Source of the DNA: an uncultured Veillonella sp.
GTDB taxonomy: Bacteria > Bacillota > Negativicutes > Veillonellales > Veillonellaceae
DNA: 16,488 nucleotides
Assembly (NCBI GenBank): GCA_915066865.1
Contig: CAJZEE010000048.1
Location: 1-16,488, forward strand
Direction of reading: 5' to 3'
Positions within the stretch are counted from its first letter, which is position 1. Every line of letters starts with the position of its first letter. Below the pieces are notes generated by a model. That model saw only the letters and a list, made by a program, of their open reading frames with translations, was not told where the DNA came from and did not search any database. A program made the translations under genes and the position numbers. This document shows positions 8,378 to 15,780 of this stretch, in pieces.

Positions 8378-10412
8378 GGTCAACCTCCCTAGCTTGGAAC
8401 CATTGTGTTACGTACATCATAAACCGTACTGCGATGATAAGAAGCACTCCAAAAAGGGCGCCAATTAACAAACCATCATAACCACGCATGATGGACATGA
8501 ACACTGGCGTTCTAAGATGACAGAAGGTTTCAACCATCGAAGCAATGCCAATAACACCAGCTAGAGTTAACAAGAAATGAATTACTGTAGGCCACTTACG
8601 CATGAACGCAAAGGTAGCTAGCATTAAAGCAGGATGACCAATAATGAACTCTTTTTCACGCGGTCTCGCATACATTGTATTTTCAAGAAAACGACGTAGC
8701 ATAAGTTCAAAGCCTGGTACAGGAACACCTGCAGTGTGTCCACTACGGCCAACAAATACCCATACTGCACCACCAAGTGCTGCTATTATAAAGAATACAT
8801 ATAATTTAACATCCATAGTTAAGAATTCCACTACAAATGTTTTCGCTTCTTCTTTGGAATTAATCATGCGGCCGTTCCACAATGGGAATCGTTGAAGGTA
8901 CGCAATAATAACTAAAATAATTGGCAGAACAAAGGTCAACTTAACACCTCTAAAGAGAGCAAACTCCATAAAGAATTTCGTATTGCCCAATAAAGATGCG
9001 ATATACATTCCGCCAATAGCAGCAAATAATGCAGCAATTACAAGATATAATAAGGCAAGAATCGTAGACTTAATGGCACCTAATGGACGTGCACCATCAT
9101 AACGGCGCCCCTCTTCCATCAAGCGTATCATAGCACCTACAGGAGCCATAATAGCACTAGATAGAGCCCATATTTGAGTAATTAAGGTACCACTTGTAAG
9201 AATAAATACAACAATGGATGCCAAAGAAATGCCAAAAAAGGCCACAAGTTGCGTATGCTTAGACATTGGTAACATCATTTGTAGAACATATACAAAAAGT
9301 GCGATAGCCCCGATCATTGTAATAACTACTAATAATGGATTTGGTGTATAAGCAGGATAAATATCCGCTGGACCAAATTCATAACCTTTTACAGCCAATT
9401 TCTCTGTAGCTATATTAATATAGTTGATTGTAGTCTGTAAAACAGTTTCATTATTTATACCTGTTTCATACATCGGAAACAAGTTAAAACGAATATTTCG
9501 TTCTATATCACTAATGTAAAAGCGTTGTGCCGCTTCTTCAGGGGTAATTTTCTTTAACTCCTCTTTAGCGATAGTATACACACGACCTACACTATAATTA
9601 TTTTTGGCCGCCATTTCCAAGAAACCTTGTTGTGGCTCATACTGCAACTGATTTACAGCTTCGATACCAACTAGTGGAATATGGTTTTTATTTAGTAATG
9701 CTAATGTTTCATCCGTTAAATTAGGTGCACCTAGAGCTTCTTTACCAGCAAAAATCATCCCTGTTACATGAGGAATGCCTTCAAGTCGTTTAAATACATA
9801 TTGAATATCTTCAGATGTTACGTTTCTATAGTTTGTTGGACGAACGATAACATTGAAACCACGATCTGCAACCTCTTGTGCTTGCAACTTTGAAATACCA
9901 AGATTCATCTTTGCATAGCTATCTGCTGTTGCACCATACAATTCAAGAACAGGACCAATACTTGTATTAAGCTCTTTCACCTTGTCCTTGCCAATACGGT
10001 GGTATAAATCCTCTCGAATTTCTTTATAATAACCTTCTTTACCTGAAATTAATGCCACATAAGTCGCCCCAGGTTTAATCGCAGCGCCATTAACACGAAC
10101 AGAGTCCATCTCTTCAGAGCTTAATACTTTAACTTGGCCCGCATCTTTTGCTTTTTCTAACGTGCGATCATAAATAGCAAAAGCAGTCACACCAGCATTA
10201 CGTAATGCATCAAAAGCTTCTTGTTGACTACGCTTTTCAAAGGCGCTGGCTCGTAAAACTGCATCATAGTCTACAATATTTTCAATATGATTTTGAGATT
10301 TCTCAATCTGATGGCGTTCAAATACTAAGTATAAGGAAGATAAAAGACCTATAATAATACAAAGTATAAGAATCCATGAGTACTTACTTTTTTGTGTGTT
10401 CCGATGATTCAC
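8370..10412 (-). CDS. DUF5693 polytopic membrane protein, unknown function
   Basis: A 680-residue membrane protein that I recognise as DUF5693, a family of no defined biochemical role often found beside csaB in Firmicutes. It has one N-terminal membrane segment (about 13-31), a large extracytoplasmic domain (about 35-355) and a C-terminal half with roughly eight or nine hydrophobic segments (about 360-380, 387-407, 412-430, 447-475, 488-506, 534-554, 595-605, 609-630 and 647-668). The most distinctive part is the loop at about 555-597 with RSGHTAG and RPREKEFIIGHP, charged residues between membrane segments of the kind that can form a catalytic or transport site. The start is GTG 10412, preceded by AGAAAGGA at good spacing. 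It overlaps csaB by 8 bases, which suggests that it acts in the same polymer modification pathway, perhaps as a flippase, polymerase or transferase (inference). Confidence 0.85.
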   Translation of the reverse strand: MNHRNTQKSKYSWILILCIIIGLLSSLYLVFERHQIEKSQNHIENIVDYDAVLRASAFEKRSQQEAFDALRNAGVTAFAIYDRTLEKAKDAGQVKVLSSEEMDSVRVNGAAIKPGATYVALISGKEGYYKEIREDLYHRIGKDKVKELNTSIGPVLELYGATADSYAKMNLGISKLQAQEVADRGFNVIVRPTNYRNVTSEDIQYVFKRLEGIPHVTGMIFAGKEALGAPNLTDETLALLNKNHIPLVGIEAVNQLQYEPQQGFLEMAAKNNYSVGRVYTIAKEELKKITPEEAAQRFYISDIERNIRFNLFPMYETGINNETVLQTTINYINIATEKLAVKGYEFGPADIYPAYTPNPLLVVITMIGAIALFVYVLQMMLPMSKHTQLVAFFGISLASIVVFILTSGTLITQIWALSSAIMAPVGAMIRLMEEGRRYDGARPLGAIKSTILALLYLVIAALFAAIGGMYIASLLGNTKFFMEFALFRGVKLTFVLPIILVIIAYLQRFPLWNGRMINSKEEAKTFVVEFLTMDVKLYVFFIIAALGGAVWVFVGRSGHTAGVPVPGFELMLRRFLENTMYARPREKEFIIGHPALMLATFAFMRKWPTVIHFLLTLAGVIGIASMVETFCHLRTPVFMSIMRGYDGLLIGALFGVLLIIAVRFMMYVTQWFQAREVDHE

Positions 10413-10424
10413 GACAAATCCTTT

Positions 10425-11120
10425 CTAGTTGAGTACAGGTTTAACTTTAATGAGAATTTCACCATTATCAACAGTCAAACTTTCCGCTTTTACAGGAATT
10501 GGAAAATTGTTGAAGTCATAAATTTGAGTACTTTCTAACACATTAGATGTCATACCAGGAATTGTAGCACCATTTATGGTGAACTTTTTAGGTGAAAACA
10601 ATAATGTATTGCCCTTTAATTCTAAATTCCCATCTAATTTAACATCTCCTTTAAACACCATGCCTACATTCATTTTACCGGTTAGGCTGATATTATCTTT
10701 ACTAATGTCAACTTGTACGTCTTGAATATCACTACCTGCTTCATTACTTAAGAAAGTCGCTAAATCAGCTTTATTAATAGTCCCATCAATACTAGCAGTC
10801 CCAACACTAACGATATCAATTTGTTGACTAGCTAATAAAGAAATTGGATTAACAAGAATTTGTTTAGCATCATATCGGAAGCTAGCAAAATTCAATTTAC
10901 CCAGTTTAATATTCTCCAAAGTGCCATAAACACGATCTACCTCACCATATAAAATTTTGAAAGCAGGTTGAGCCTCAACATTTACTGTTTGAGCCGTTGG
11001 TTTCAATGTTTCATTTAATTGACTTTCAATACGAGAGCCAATAAAAGATGGTAATAAAAATTGGGATGCCACTACAAGAGCAATAATTAGCACTAATAGG
11101 AATAGTAAAAACTTTTTCAT
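10425..11120 (-). CDS. DUF2993 / LmeA-like lipid-binding protein
   Basis: A 231-residue protein with an N-terminal membrane anchor or uncleaved signal (about 4-23) and a mostly beta-stranded remainder ending in ILIKVKPVLN. The pattern (short helix with SRIESQLNETL at about 29-39, then repeated amphipathic strands and FTINGATIPG near 181-190) matches DUF2993, the family of the mycobacterial phospholipid-binding protein LmeA. It would lie outside the cytoplasmic membrane and bind lipid. In a diderm host it could help shuttle or sense envelope lipids, but that is inference. The ribosome binding site AGGAGA sits 6 bases before the ATG. Gaps are 8 bases after prfB and 12 bases before the DUF5693 gene, so it is inside the operon. 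The stop is TAG. Confidence 0.82.
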   Translation of the reverse strand: MKKFLLFLLVLIIALVVASQFLLPSFIGSRIESQLNETLKPTAQTVNVEAQPAFKILYGEVDRVYGTLENIKLGKLNFASFRYDAKQILVNPISLLASQQIDIVSVGTASIDGTINKADLATFLSNEAGSDIQDVQVDISKDNISLTGKMNVGMVFKGDVKLDGNLELKGNTLLFSPKKFTINGATIPGMTSNVLESTQIYDFNNFPIPVKAESLTVDNGEILIKVKPVLN

Positions 11121-11128
11121 AGTATCTC

Positions 11129-12236
11129 CTAAATTGTTAAGTTAGCCTCTTTTTTTAAGAAACCTTCGATAAATGGGTCTAAGTTGCCATCCATAACAGC
11201 TTGAACATTACCAGTTTCTACACTAGTACGATGATCCTTAACAAGATTATATGGATGGAATACATAGGAACGAATTTGACTTCCCCACTCAATTGCTTGG
11301 TAGGTACCTCCAATCTGTTCTTTAAGTTCAGCTTGCTTTTCGAGCTCTAACTCAAATAGTTTCGCCCGTAACAAACGTAAAGCTTGTTCTCTATTCTGCA
11401 TTTGAGAACGTTGTGTTTGGCATTGTACTACAATACCTGTCGGCTTATGTGTCATGCGAACAGCAGAATCGGTTTTATTAATATGCTGACCACCAGCGCC
11501 ACTAGCACGATATGTATCAACTTGAACGTCTTTCATATCGATATTAATTTCCACAGTATCATCGATTTCAGGCATTACATCGACAGCAGCAAATGATGTG
11601 TGACGTCGAGCCGCAGCATCAAATGGTGAAATACGAACGAGACGATGTACACCTTTCTCAGACTTCAAGTAACCAAAGGCATTTTCACCTTTAACAAGGA
11701 ATGTAGCAGATTTTATTCCTGCTTCATCACCAGGTTGTTCATCCATTAACTCGATGGAAAAGCCAGATTTTTCAGCCCAGCGCAAGTACATGCGAATTAA
11801 CATAGAACACCAATCTTGTGCCTCAGTCCCACCAGCACCGGCATGAAATGTTAAAATAGCATTATTTGCATCATATTCACCACTTAACAATAAAAGTACT
11901 TCTTGCTTTTCCAAGGTTTCTTCTATTTGCTTAACATATTCCTTGATTTCACTCTCCATGGAGAGATCATCTTCATCTATAGCCATTTCAAGCATCACAT
12001 TAGCATCTTCAATATCACTAACAAGTTGCTTATAGCTTTCTACAGCATTTTTTAATTGTGTGGCCTCTTGAGAAATCTCACGAGCTTTATCTGGATTATC
12101 CCAAAATGTAGGATCACTCATCTGTACATCAAGTGTAAATATTCGGTCTTCCTTTTGAGCGATGTTAAAGTGAATCCCTCATCCCATAAATACGTTCTTC
12201 TAAATTAGAAATAATCGGTTTTAGATCTTCTAACAA
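11129..12236 (-). CDS. prfB: Peptide chain release factor 2, with programmed +1 frameshift
   Basis: Release factor 2 terminates translation at UGA and UAA. The main frame (to 11129) has the RF2 specificity tripeptide SPF, in RISPFDAAARRH, and the catalytic GGQ, in GAGGQHINKTDS. By itself that frame lacks the proper N-terminus: its first ATG (12121) has no ribosome binding site. A 23-codon opening segment, 12236-12168, lies in another frame and reads MLEDLKPIIS..., the usual RF2 beginning. It starts with TTG, with AGGTGG 10 bases upstream. It ends CTT then TAA (12167-12165). Skipping T12167 joins it to AACATCGCT... and on through MSDPTFWDN, giving 368 residues, the normal RF2 length. Hence this is a programmed frameshift and not a broken gene. 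The odd point is the TAA stop at the shift site. secA lies upstream, as in many Firmicutes. Confidence 0.95.
12164..12179 (-). promoter_or_regulatory. prfB +1 frameshift signal with a UAA stop
   Basis: The minus strand reads AGGGATTCACTTTAAC. The Shine-Dalgarno-like AGGG (12179-12176) begins 9 bases before the slip codon CTT (12170-12168), the same distance as in the E. coli prfB site (AGGGGGTATCTTTGAC). The stop after the slip codon is TAA (12167-12165), followed by C, whereas the usual site has TGA then C. Slippage of the leucine tRNA from CUU to UUU remains possible. Confidence 0.9.
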
Positions 12237-12267
12237 TTTATGTTCACCACCTTTAGTTAATTAGTCT

Positions 12268-12296
12268 ATTACATCAATAAACTATTACCTTAACAA
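12268..12296 (-). promoter_or_regulatory. Predicted prfB operon promoter
   Basis: On the minus strand TTGTTA (12296-12291, 4 of 6 to consensus) and TGTAAT (12273-12268, 5 of 6) are 17 bases apart. They lie just after the secA terminator and about 32 bases before the prfB start, so they are well placed to start the twelve-gene unit. Confidence 0.45.
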
Positions 12297-12300
12297 AATA

Positions 12301-12347
12301 GAAAAATGGCCGTTGCCCAGTGGAAATCCCTTTGAGCAACGTGCCAT
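12301..12347 (-). terminator. Rho-independent terminator after secA
   Basis: Ten bases past the secA stop, the minus-strand RNA can fold ATGGC, G and GTTGC with GCAAC, C and GCCAT, about 11 pairs with one bulged base and a loop of about 19 bases. A run of T (TTTTTC) follows. It separates secA from the prfB promoter. Confidence 0.7.
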
Positions 12348-12356
12348 TCACAAATC

Positions 12357-14792
12357 TTAATCTATGTTTTGTGGCTCCAACACATCTTCATGATGGGATT
12401 GTGCACCTTCTAAGTGATCAACTGGTTCTTCGATTTCTTGAATCAATTGTGCACGAATTTTGTATAATGCCATGATTGTCTCATCTTGAATAGCTGCAAT
12501 CATGTTTTGGAACATATCAAAAGCTTCAAACTTATATTCTACCAACGGATTCTTTTGACCATATGCACGAAGGCCAATACCTTCTCGTAACATATCCATA
12601 TTATCCAAATGTTCCATCCATTTATTATCAACAACGCGCAACATAATCGCCTTTTCAAGTTGACTAAACATAGCCTCTCCAAGCATATCAACGCGATCTT
12701 GATACTCTTCATGAGCAATTTCTAATAAGCGTTCTAATAAGTCTTGACGACTATATTCTTCCATATCTTGAGAAGACATAATCTCTTCTGTTAAGAAATA
12801 TTGACTTAAATGTTTATAGAGACCTTCATAATCCCATTCTTCTGGATAGAGCTTTTCATCAGCATAAGCATCTACAGATTCGGTAACAAGCTTGTCAATC
12901 ATTTCATTAATTGTTTCACGCAAGGATTCGTTACGTAAAATACGGCGTCGTTGTTCGTATAATACTTCACGTTGTTGATTCATAACATCATCATACTCAA
13001 GTACATATTTACGAATATTATAGTTATGATCCTCTACTTTCTTTTGAGCACGTTCAATAGATTTAGTAATCAAAGAATGCTCGATAGGTTCATCCTCTTC
13101 CATACCAAGTTTATCCATGATACCTGTAATATTGTCAGCACCAAAGATACGCATTAAGTCATCTTCTAATGATAAGAAGAATTGAGAAGAACCAGGATCC
13201 CCTTGACGACCAGCACGTCCGCGTAATTGATTATCAATACGTCGGCTTTCATGGCGTTCTGTCCCCAAAATGGCTAACCCACCTAGTTCTGGCACACCTT
13301 CTCCAAGAGTAATATCAGTACCGCGACCAGCCATATTAGTAGCGATTGTTACCATTCCCATTTGGCCAGCAGCTGCAACGATTTCTGCTTCTTGTTCATG
13401 ATGTTTAGCATTCAATACTTTATGAGGTACACCTGCACGCAACAACATATCTGAAAGTTCTTCAGACTGTGTAATAGATGTAGTACCAATCAAAATAGGT
13501 TGCCCTATTTGGTGGCGTTCTACTGCATTACGTACTACGGCACGATATTTAGCAGCTTTAGTTTTAAAAATCTGATCTGGCAAATCCATCCGGATTAAAG
13601 GCTTATTCGGTGGAATTGGTATAACCTCTAATCCATAAATATCGATAAATTCTTTTTCTTCTGTTTTAGCAGTACCTGTCATACCTGCTAATTTATCATA
13701 CATACGGAAATAGTTTTGGAATGTAACAGATGCTAAGGTTTGGCTTTCGCGTTCAACTTTCAAACCTTCTTTAGCCTCAATAGCCTGATGTAAACCATCA
13801 GAGTAACGGCGTCCAAACATCAAACGGCCCGTAAATTCATCGACGATAACAACTTCACCATCTTTAACCACATAGTCTGTATCACGATGCATCATAGCAT
13901 AGGCACGCAAAGAAGCACCAAGCAAATGATTCAACTCGATATTTTCTGCATCATATAGGTTTTCAACGCCAAGCATTTTTTCAACCTTTGCGATTCCAGA
14001 ATCTGTAGGGGCAATAGTTTTTTGTTTTTCATCGATAACATAGTCTTCATCTTTTATAAGGTGAGGAACAATTTTAGCCAATTTATAATAATTATCAGTG
14101 GAACGTTGACCAGGGCCTGAGATAATTAATGGTGTTCTTGCTTCATCAATAAGAATGGAGTCTACTTCATCCACAATGGCATAATTCAATGGTCGTTGTA
14201 CCATTTGAACAACATCGGTTACCATGTTATCGCGTAAATAGTCAAAACCAAACTCATTATTTGTACCATATGTAATATCACACGCATAGGCTTCTTTACG
14301 TTGATTAAAGTCAAGATTAGCCACAATAAGACCCGTGGAAAGTCCTAAGAAATTATATAAACGTCCCATTTGCTCGCTATCACGAGTCGCCAAATAATCA
14401 TTTACTGTTACAACGTGTACACCCTTACCGGTCAATGCATTCAAATATACGGGCAATGTAGCTACTAATGTTTTACCTTCACCAGTACGCATCTCCGCGA
14501 TATTACCATTATGCAGGCAAATGCCCCCCATTAACTGTACATCGAAATGACGCATGCCTAAAACGCGTTTAGATGCTTCACGAACTACAGCGAATGCTTC
14601 TGGCAATAGGTCGTCTAACGTTTCCCCTTTTTGTAAACGACGTTTAAACTCATCAGTTTTTGCCACTAAGTTAGCATCACTTAATTTAATATAATTAGGT
14701 TCAATTTCATTAATATGATCTGCAATAGCACGCATTTTTTTAATTTCTTTTGCGTTATTATTGCCTAATAGCCTTTGTAAAAAGCTTAACAA
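12357..14792 (-). CDS. secA: Preprotein translocase ATPase SecA
   Basis: The 811-residue motor that drives secretory proteins through SecYEG. Nucleotide-binding domain 1 shows MRTGEGKT (101-108, Walker A) and [12 protein letters not shown] (from 208, DEAD-type Walker B). The second helicase domain carries [10 protein letters not shown] and the arginine-finger region [12 protein letters not shown]. The preprotein-binding, scaffold and wing domains follow normally. The chain ends [12 protein letters not shown] without the cysteine-rich zinc motif found at the end of many SecA proteins, so it is a short-tailed form. I choose a TTG start at 14792, because AGAGGAG lies 8 bases upstream and the product then begins [10 protein letters not shown], the usual SecA opening. 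The in-frame ATG at 14816 has no ribosome binding site. A strong promoter and a terminator flank the gene, so it is probably a single-gene unit. The stop is TAA. Confidence 0.97.
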   Translation of the reverse strand: MLSFLQRLLGNNNAKEIKKMRAIADHINEIEPNYIKLSDANLVAKTDEFKRRLQKGETLDDLLPEAFAVVREASKRVLGMRHFDVQLMGGICLHNGNIAEMRTGEGKTLVATLPVYLNALTGKGVHVVTVNDYLATRDSEQMGRLYNFLGLSTGLIVANLDFNQRKEAYACDITYGTNNEFGFDYLRDNMVTDVVQMVQRPLNYAIVDEVDSILIDEARTPLIISGPGQRSTDNYYKLAKIVPHLIKDEDYVIDEKQKTIAPTDSGIAKVEKMLGVENLYDAENIELNHLLGASLRAYAMMHRDTDYVVKDGEVVIVDEFTGRLMFGRRYSDGLHQAIEAKEGLKVERESQTLASVTFQNYFRMYDKLAGMTGTAKTEEKEFIDIYGLEVIPIPPNKPLIRMDLPDQIFKTKAAKYRAVVRNAVERHQIGQPILIGTTSITQSEELSDMLLRAGVPHKVLNAKHHEQEAEIVAAAGQMGMVTIATNMAGRGTDITLGEGVPELGGLAILGTERHESRRIDNQLRGRAGRQGDPGSSQFFLSLEDDLMRIFGADNITGIMDKLGMEEDEPIEHSLITKSIERAQKKVEDHNYNIRKYVLEYDDVMNQQREVLYEQRRRILRNESLRETINEMIDKLVTESVDAYADEKLYPEEWDYEGLYKHLSQYFLTEEIMSSQDMEEYSRQDLLERLLEIAHEEYQDRVDMLGEAMFSQLEKAIMLRVVDNKWMEHLDNMDMLREGIGLRAYGQKNPLVEYKFEAFDMFQNMIAAIQDETIMALYKIRAQLIQEIEEPVDHLEGAQSHHEDVLEPQNID

Positions 14793-14838
14793 ACAAATCA
14801 CTCCTCTACGGGACATCTTACATTATTTTATCTAACTT

Positions 14839-14867
14839 ATTATAACGAAAAAGCCTTGAATAGTCAA
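14839..14867 (-). promoter_or_regulatory. secA promoter, -35 box in a hairpin loop
   Basis: On the minus strand TTGACT (14867-14862, 5 of 6) and TATAAT (14844-14839, 6 of 6) are separated by exactly 17 bases. The start would fall near 14832, giving a leader of about 40 bases before the TTG start. The -35 box is the first six bases of the nine-base loop of the inverted repeat at 14853-14879, and the spacer contains that repeat's other arm and its T tract. Confidence 0.8.
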
Positions 14868-14879
14868 AGAATTCAAGGC
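14848..14879 (-). terminator. Second terminator-like hairpin between hpf and secA
   Basis: A perfect 9-base inverted repeat (GCCTTGAAT at 14853-14861, ATTCAAGGC at 14871-14879) with a 9-base loop is followed on the minus strand by TTTTT (14852-14848). It would stop transcripts reading through from hpf. It shares its bases with the secA promoter. Confidence 0.65.
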
Positions 14880-14910
14880 ATTTCAAGATTATTTATAGTA
14901 TTATTTTTGC

Positions 14911-14946
14911 AAAAAAGGTGGATGACTATTTTAAGTCATCCACCTT
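14911..14946 (-). terminator. Strong terminator after hpf
   Basis: A perfect stem (GGTGGATGACT at 14917-14927, AGTCATCCACC at 14934-14944, extendable by two A-T pairs) closes a 6-base loop. On the minus strand it is followed by TTTTTT (14916-14911). It begins about 65 bases after the hpf stop. Confidence 0.88.
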
Positions 14947-14956
14947 AATATAATAA

Positions 14957-15001
14957 TCGGCTGATTTAAAGTAGAAAGGAGTTAGGATTAAGTTCAGCCG
15001 A
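14957..15001. repeat. Inverted repeat just past the hpf stop
   Basis: Arms TCGGCTGA (14957-14964) and TCAGCCGA (14994-15001) form an 8-base perfect inverted repeat around 29 bases. There is no T tract, so it is not a terminator by itself. In the hpf transcript it would fold between the stop codon and the terminator hairpin, possibly shielding the 3' end. Confidence 0.5.
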
Positions 15002-15010
15002 CATTATATA

Positions 15011-15538
15011 TTATTGAAGTTCTGGCTCGATCAAACCATAGAAACCATCATGTCTACGATAAACAACGTTCATCGCTTCAGTTTCAGCATTAAAGAACAT
15101 AAAGAAATCGTGACCAATAAGATTCATTTGTAAAATCGCTTCCTCAACATCCATAGGGCGCACAACAAAGTGTTTGCGTTTTACAACTTCAATAGTTTCT
15201 TCTTCCACAGGAGCTGCCAAAGCTTCAGGATGGAAAGCTTCTTGTTTTTTGAAACGTTTAGCTAAACGAGTTTTATATTTATGGATTTGACGAACAATTT
15301 TATCTACTACTAAATCAATAGCTGCGTACATATCATCGTTAGTTTCCACACCACGAAGAACGATTTTATCAACAAAACATGTAAGTTCAATTGTAGATTT
15401 ATCTTTTACAACGGATAAAACCGCTTGTGCATCTAACTCATCATCGAAGTAACGAGTCAATTTACTCAATCTTTTTTCGATATATGCTCTTAAGGCATCT
15501 GTCACTTCAATGTTTTTTCCTCTAATTGCTACTTTCAT
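15011..15538 (-). CDS. hpf: Long-form ribosome hibernation promoting factor (HPF)
   Basis: A 175-residue protein that inactivates ribosomes in slow growth by binding the 30S decoding region and joining two ribosomes into 100S dimers. The N-terminal HPF/RaiA domain covers about 1-100 (starts MKVAIRGKNIEVTDALRAYIEKRL; basic helix DKIVRQIHKYKTRLAKRFKK at 79-98). A variable linker (about 100-118) follows. The C-terminal dimerisation domain (about 120-175) contains KHFVVRPMDVEEAILQMNLI and HDFFMFFNAET. The presence of this domain makes it the long type, which dimerises ribosomes without a separate RMF. A GGGTG ribosome binding site precedes ATG 15538. hpf upstream of secA and prfB is a conserved order in Firmicutes. 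The stop is TAA and a strong terminator follows. Confidence 0.96.
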   Translation of the reverse strand: MKVAIRGKNIEVTDALRAYIEKRLSKLTRYFDDELDAQAVLSVVKDKSTIELTCFVDKIVLRGVETNDDMYAAIDLVVDKIVRQIHKYKTRLAKRFKKQEAFHPEALAAPVEEETIEVVKRKHFVVRPMDVEEAILQMNLIGHDFFMFFNAETEAMNVVYRRHDGFYGLIEPELQ

Positions 15539-15565
15539 AAGTCAACACCCTTTCTAAAAATCATC

Positions 15566-15609
15566 CACGAGATGCGAGTGTGTGGTATTATATAACCTTA
15601 TCTCTCGTG
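15566..15609. repeat. Inverted repeat in the hpf upstream region
   Basis: CACGAGA (15566-15572) and TCTCGTG (15603-15609) form a 7-base perfect inverted repeat about 30 bases before the hpf start. A TATAAT hexamer on the minus strand (15592-15587) lies between the arms. It could be an operator pair or a leader hairpin. Confidence 0.4.
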
Positions 15610-15712
15610 TTATATTTAGTATTTCTACATCTAACTGTAAAACTCCTTCTTTTTTATCTAAAAATTTTATATTTTTTGTAGAATTATGTATAAAATGTAT
15701 ATAGAAAATCAA
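15587..15712 (-). promoter_or_regulatory. Candidate hpf promoters (two possibilities)
   Basis: The upstream candidate is TTGATT (15712-15707) and CATAAT (15688-15683) with an 18-base spacer, which would give a leader of about 135-140 bases. The downstream candidate is a perfect TATAAT at 15592-15587 without a recognisable sigma-A -35 box, which would give a leader of about 40 bases. The sequence alone does not decide between them; an alternative sigma factor is possible for the second. Confidence 0.3.
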
Positions 15713-15740
15713 AAAACCCCGATAGTATATACTATCGGGG
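15711..15740 (-). terminator. Terminator after the cold-shock gene
   Basis: A perfect 24-base palindrome (15717-15740, arms CCCCGATAGT and ACTATCGGGG around ATAT) is followed on the minus strand by TTTTTT (15716-15711). It starts about 40 bases past the cold-shock gene stop and separates it from hpf. Confidence 0.9.
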
Positions 15741-15780
15741 TCCAATTATATATTGTTTTTATAATTTTTTTGGTATGTAG

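Noticed and set aside
11129..12121. prfB as a 330-residue gene starting at the ATG at 12121
   Set aside because: That ATG has no ribosome binding site and the product would lack the RF2 N-terminus; the frameshifted 368-residue version restores the expected length and opening.
14793..14816. ATG at 14816 as the secA start
   Set aside because: It has no Shine-Dalgarno upstream and would place AGAGGAG inside the gene; the TTG at 14792 is correctly spaced from that site and gives the usual SecA start.
15010..15013. 12-codon frame starting just after the hpf stop (near 15004)
   Set aside because: It has no ribosome binding site and lies within the inverted repeat at 14957-15001; most likely chance.
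15554..15745. 63-codon minus-strand frame between the cold-shock gene and hpf
   Set aside because: It runs through the cold-shock terminator palindrome, resembles no protein, and its start has no ribosome binding site.
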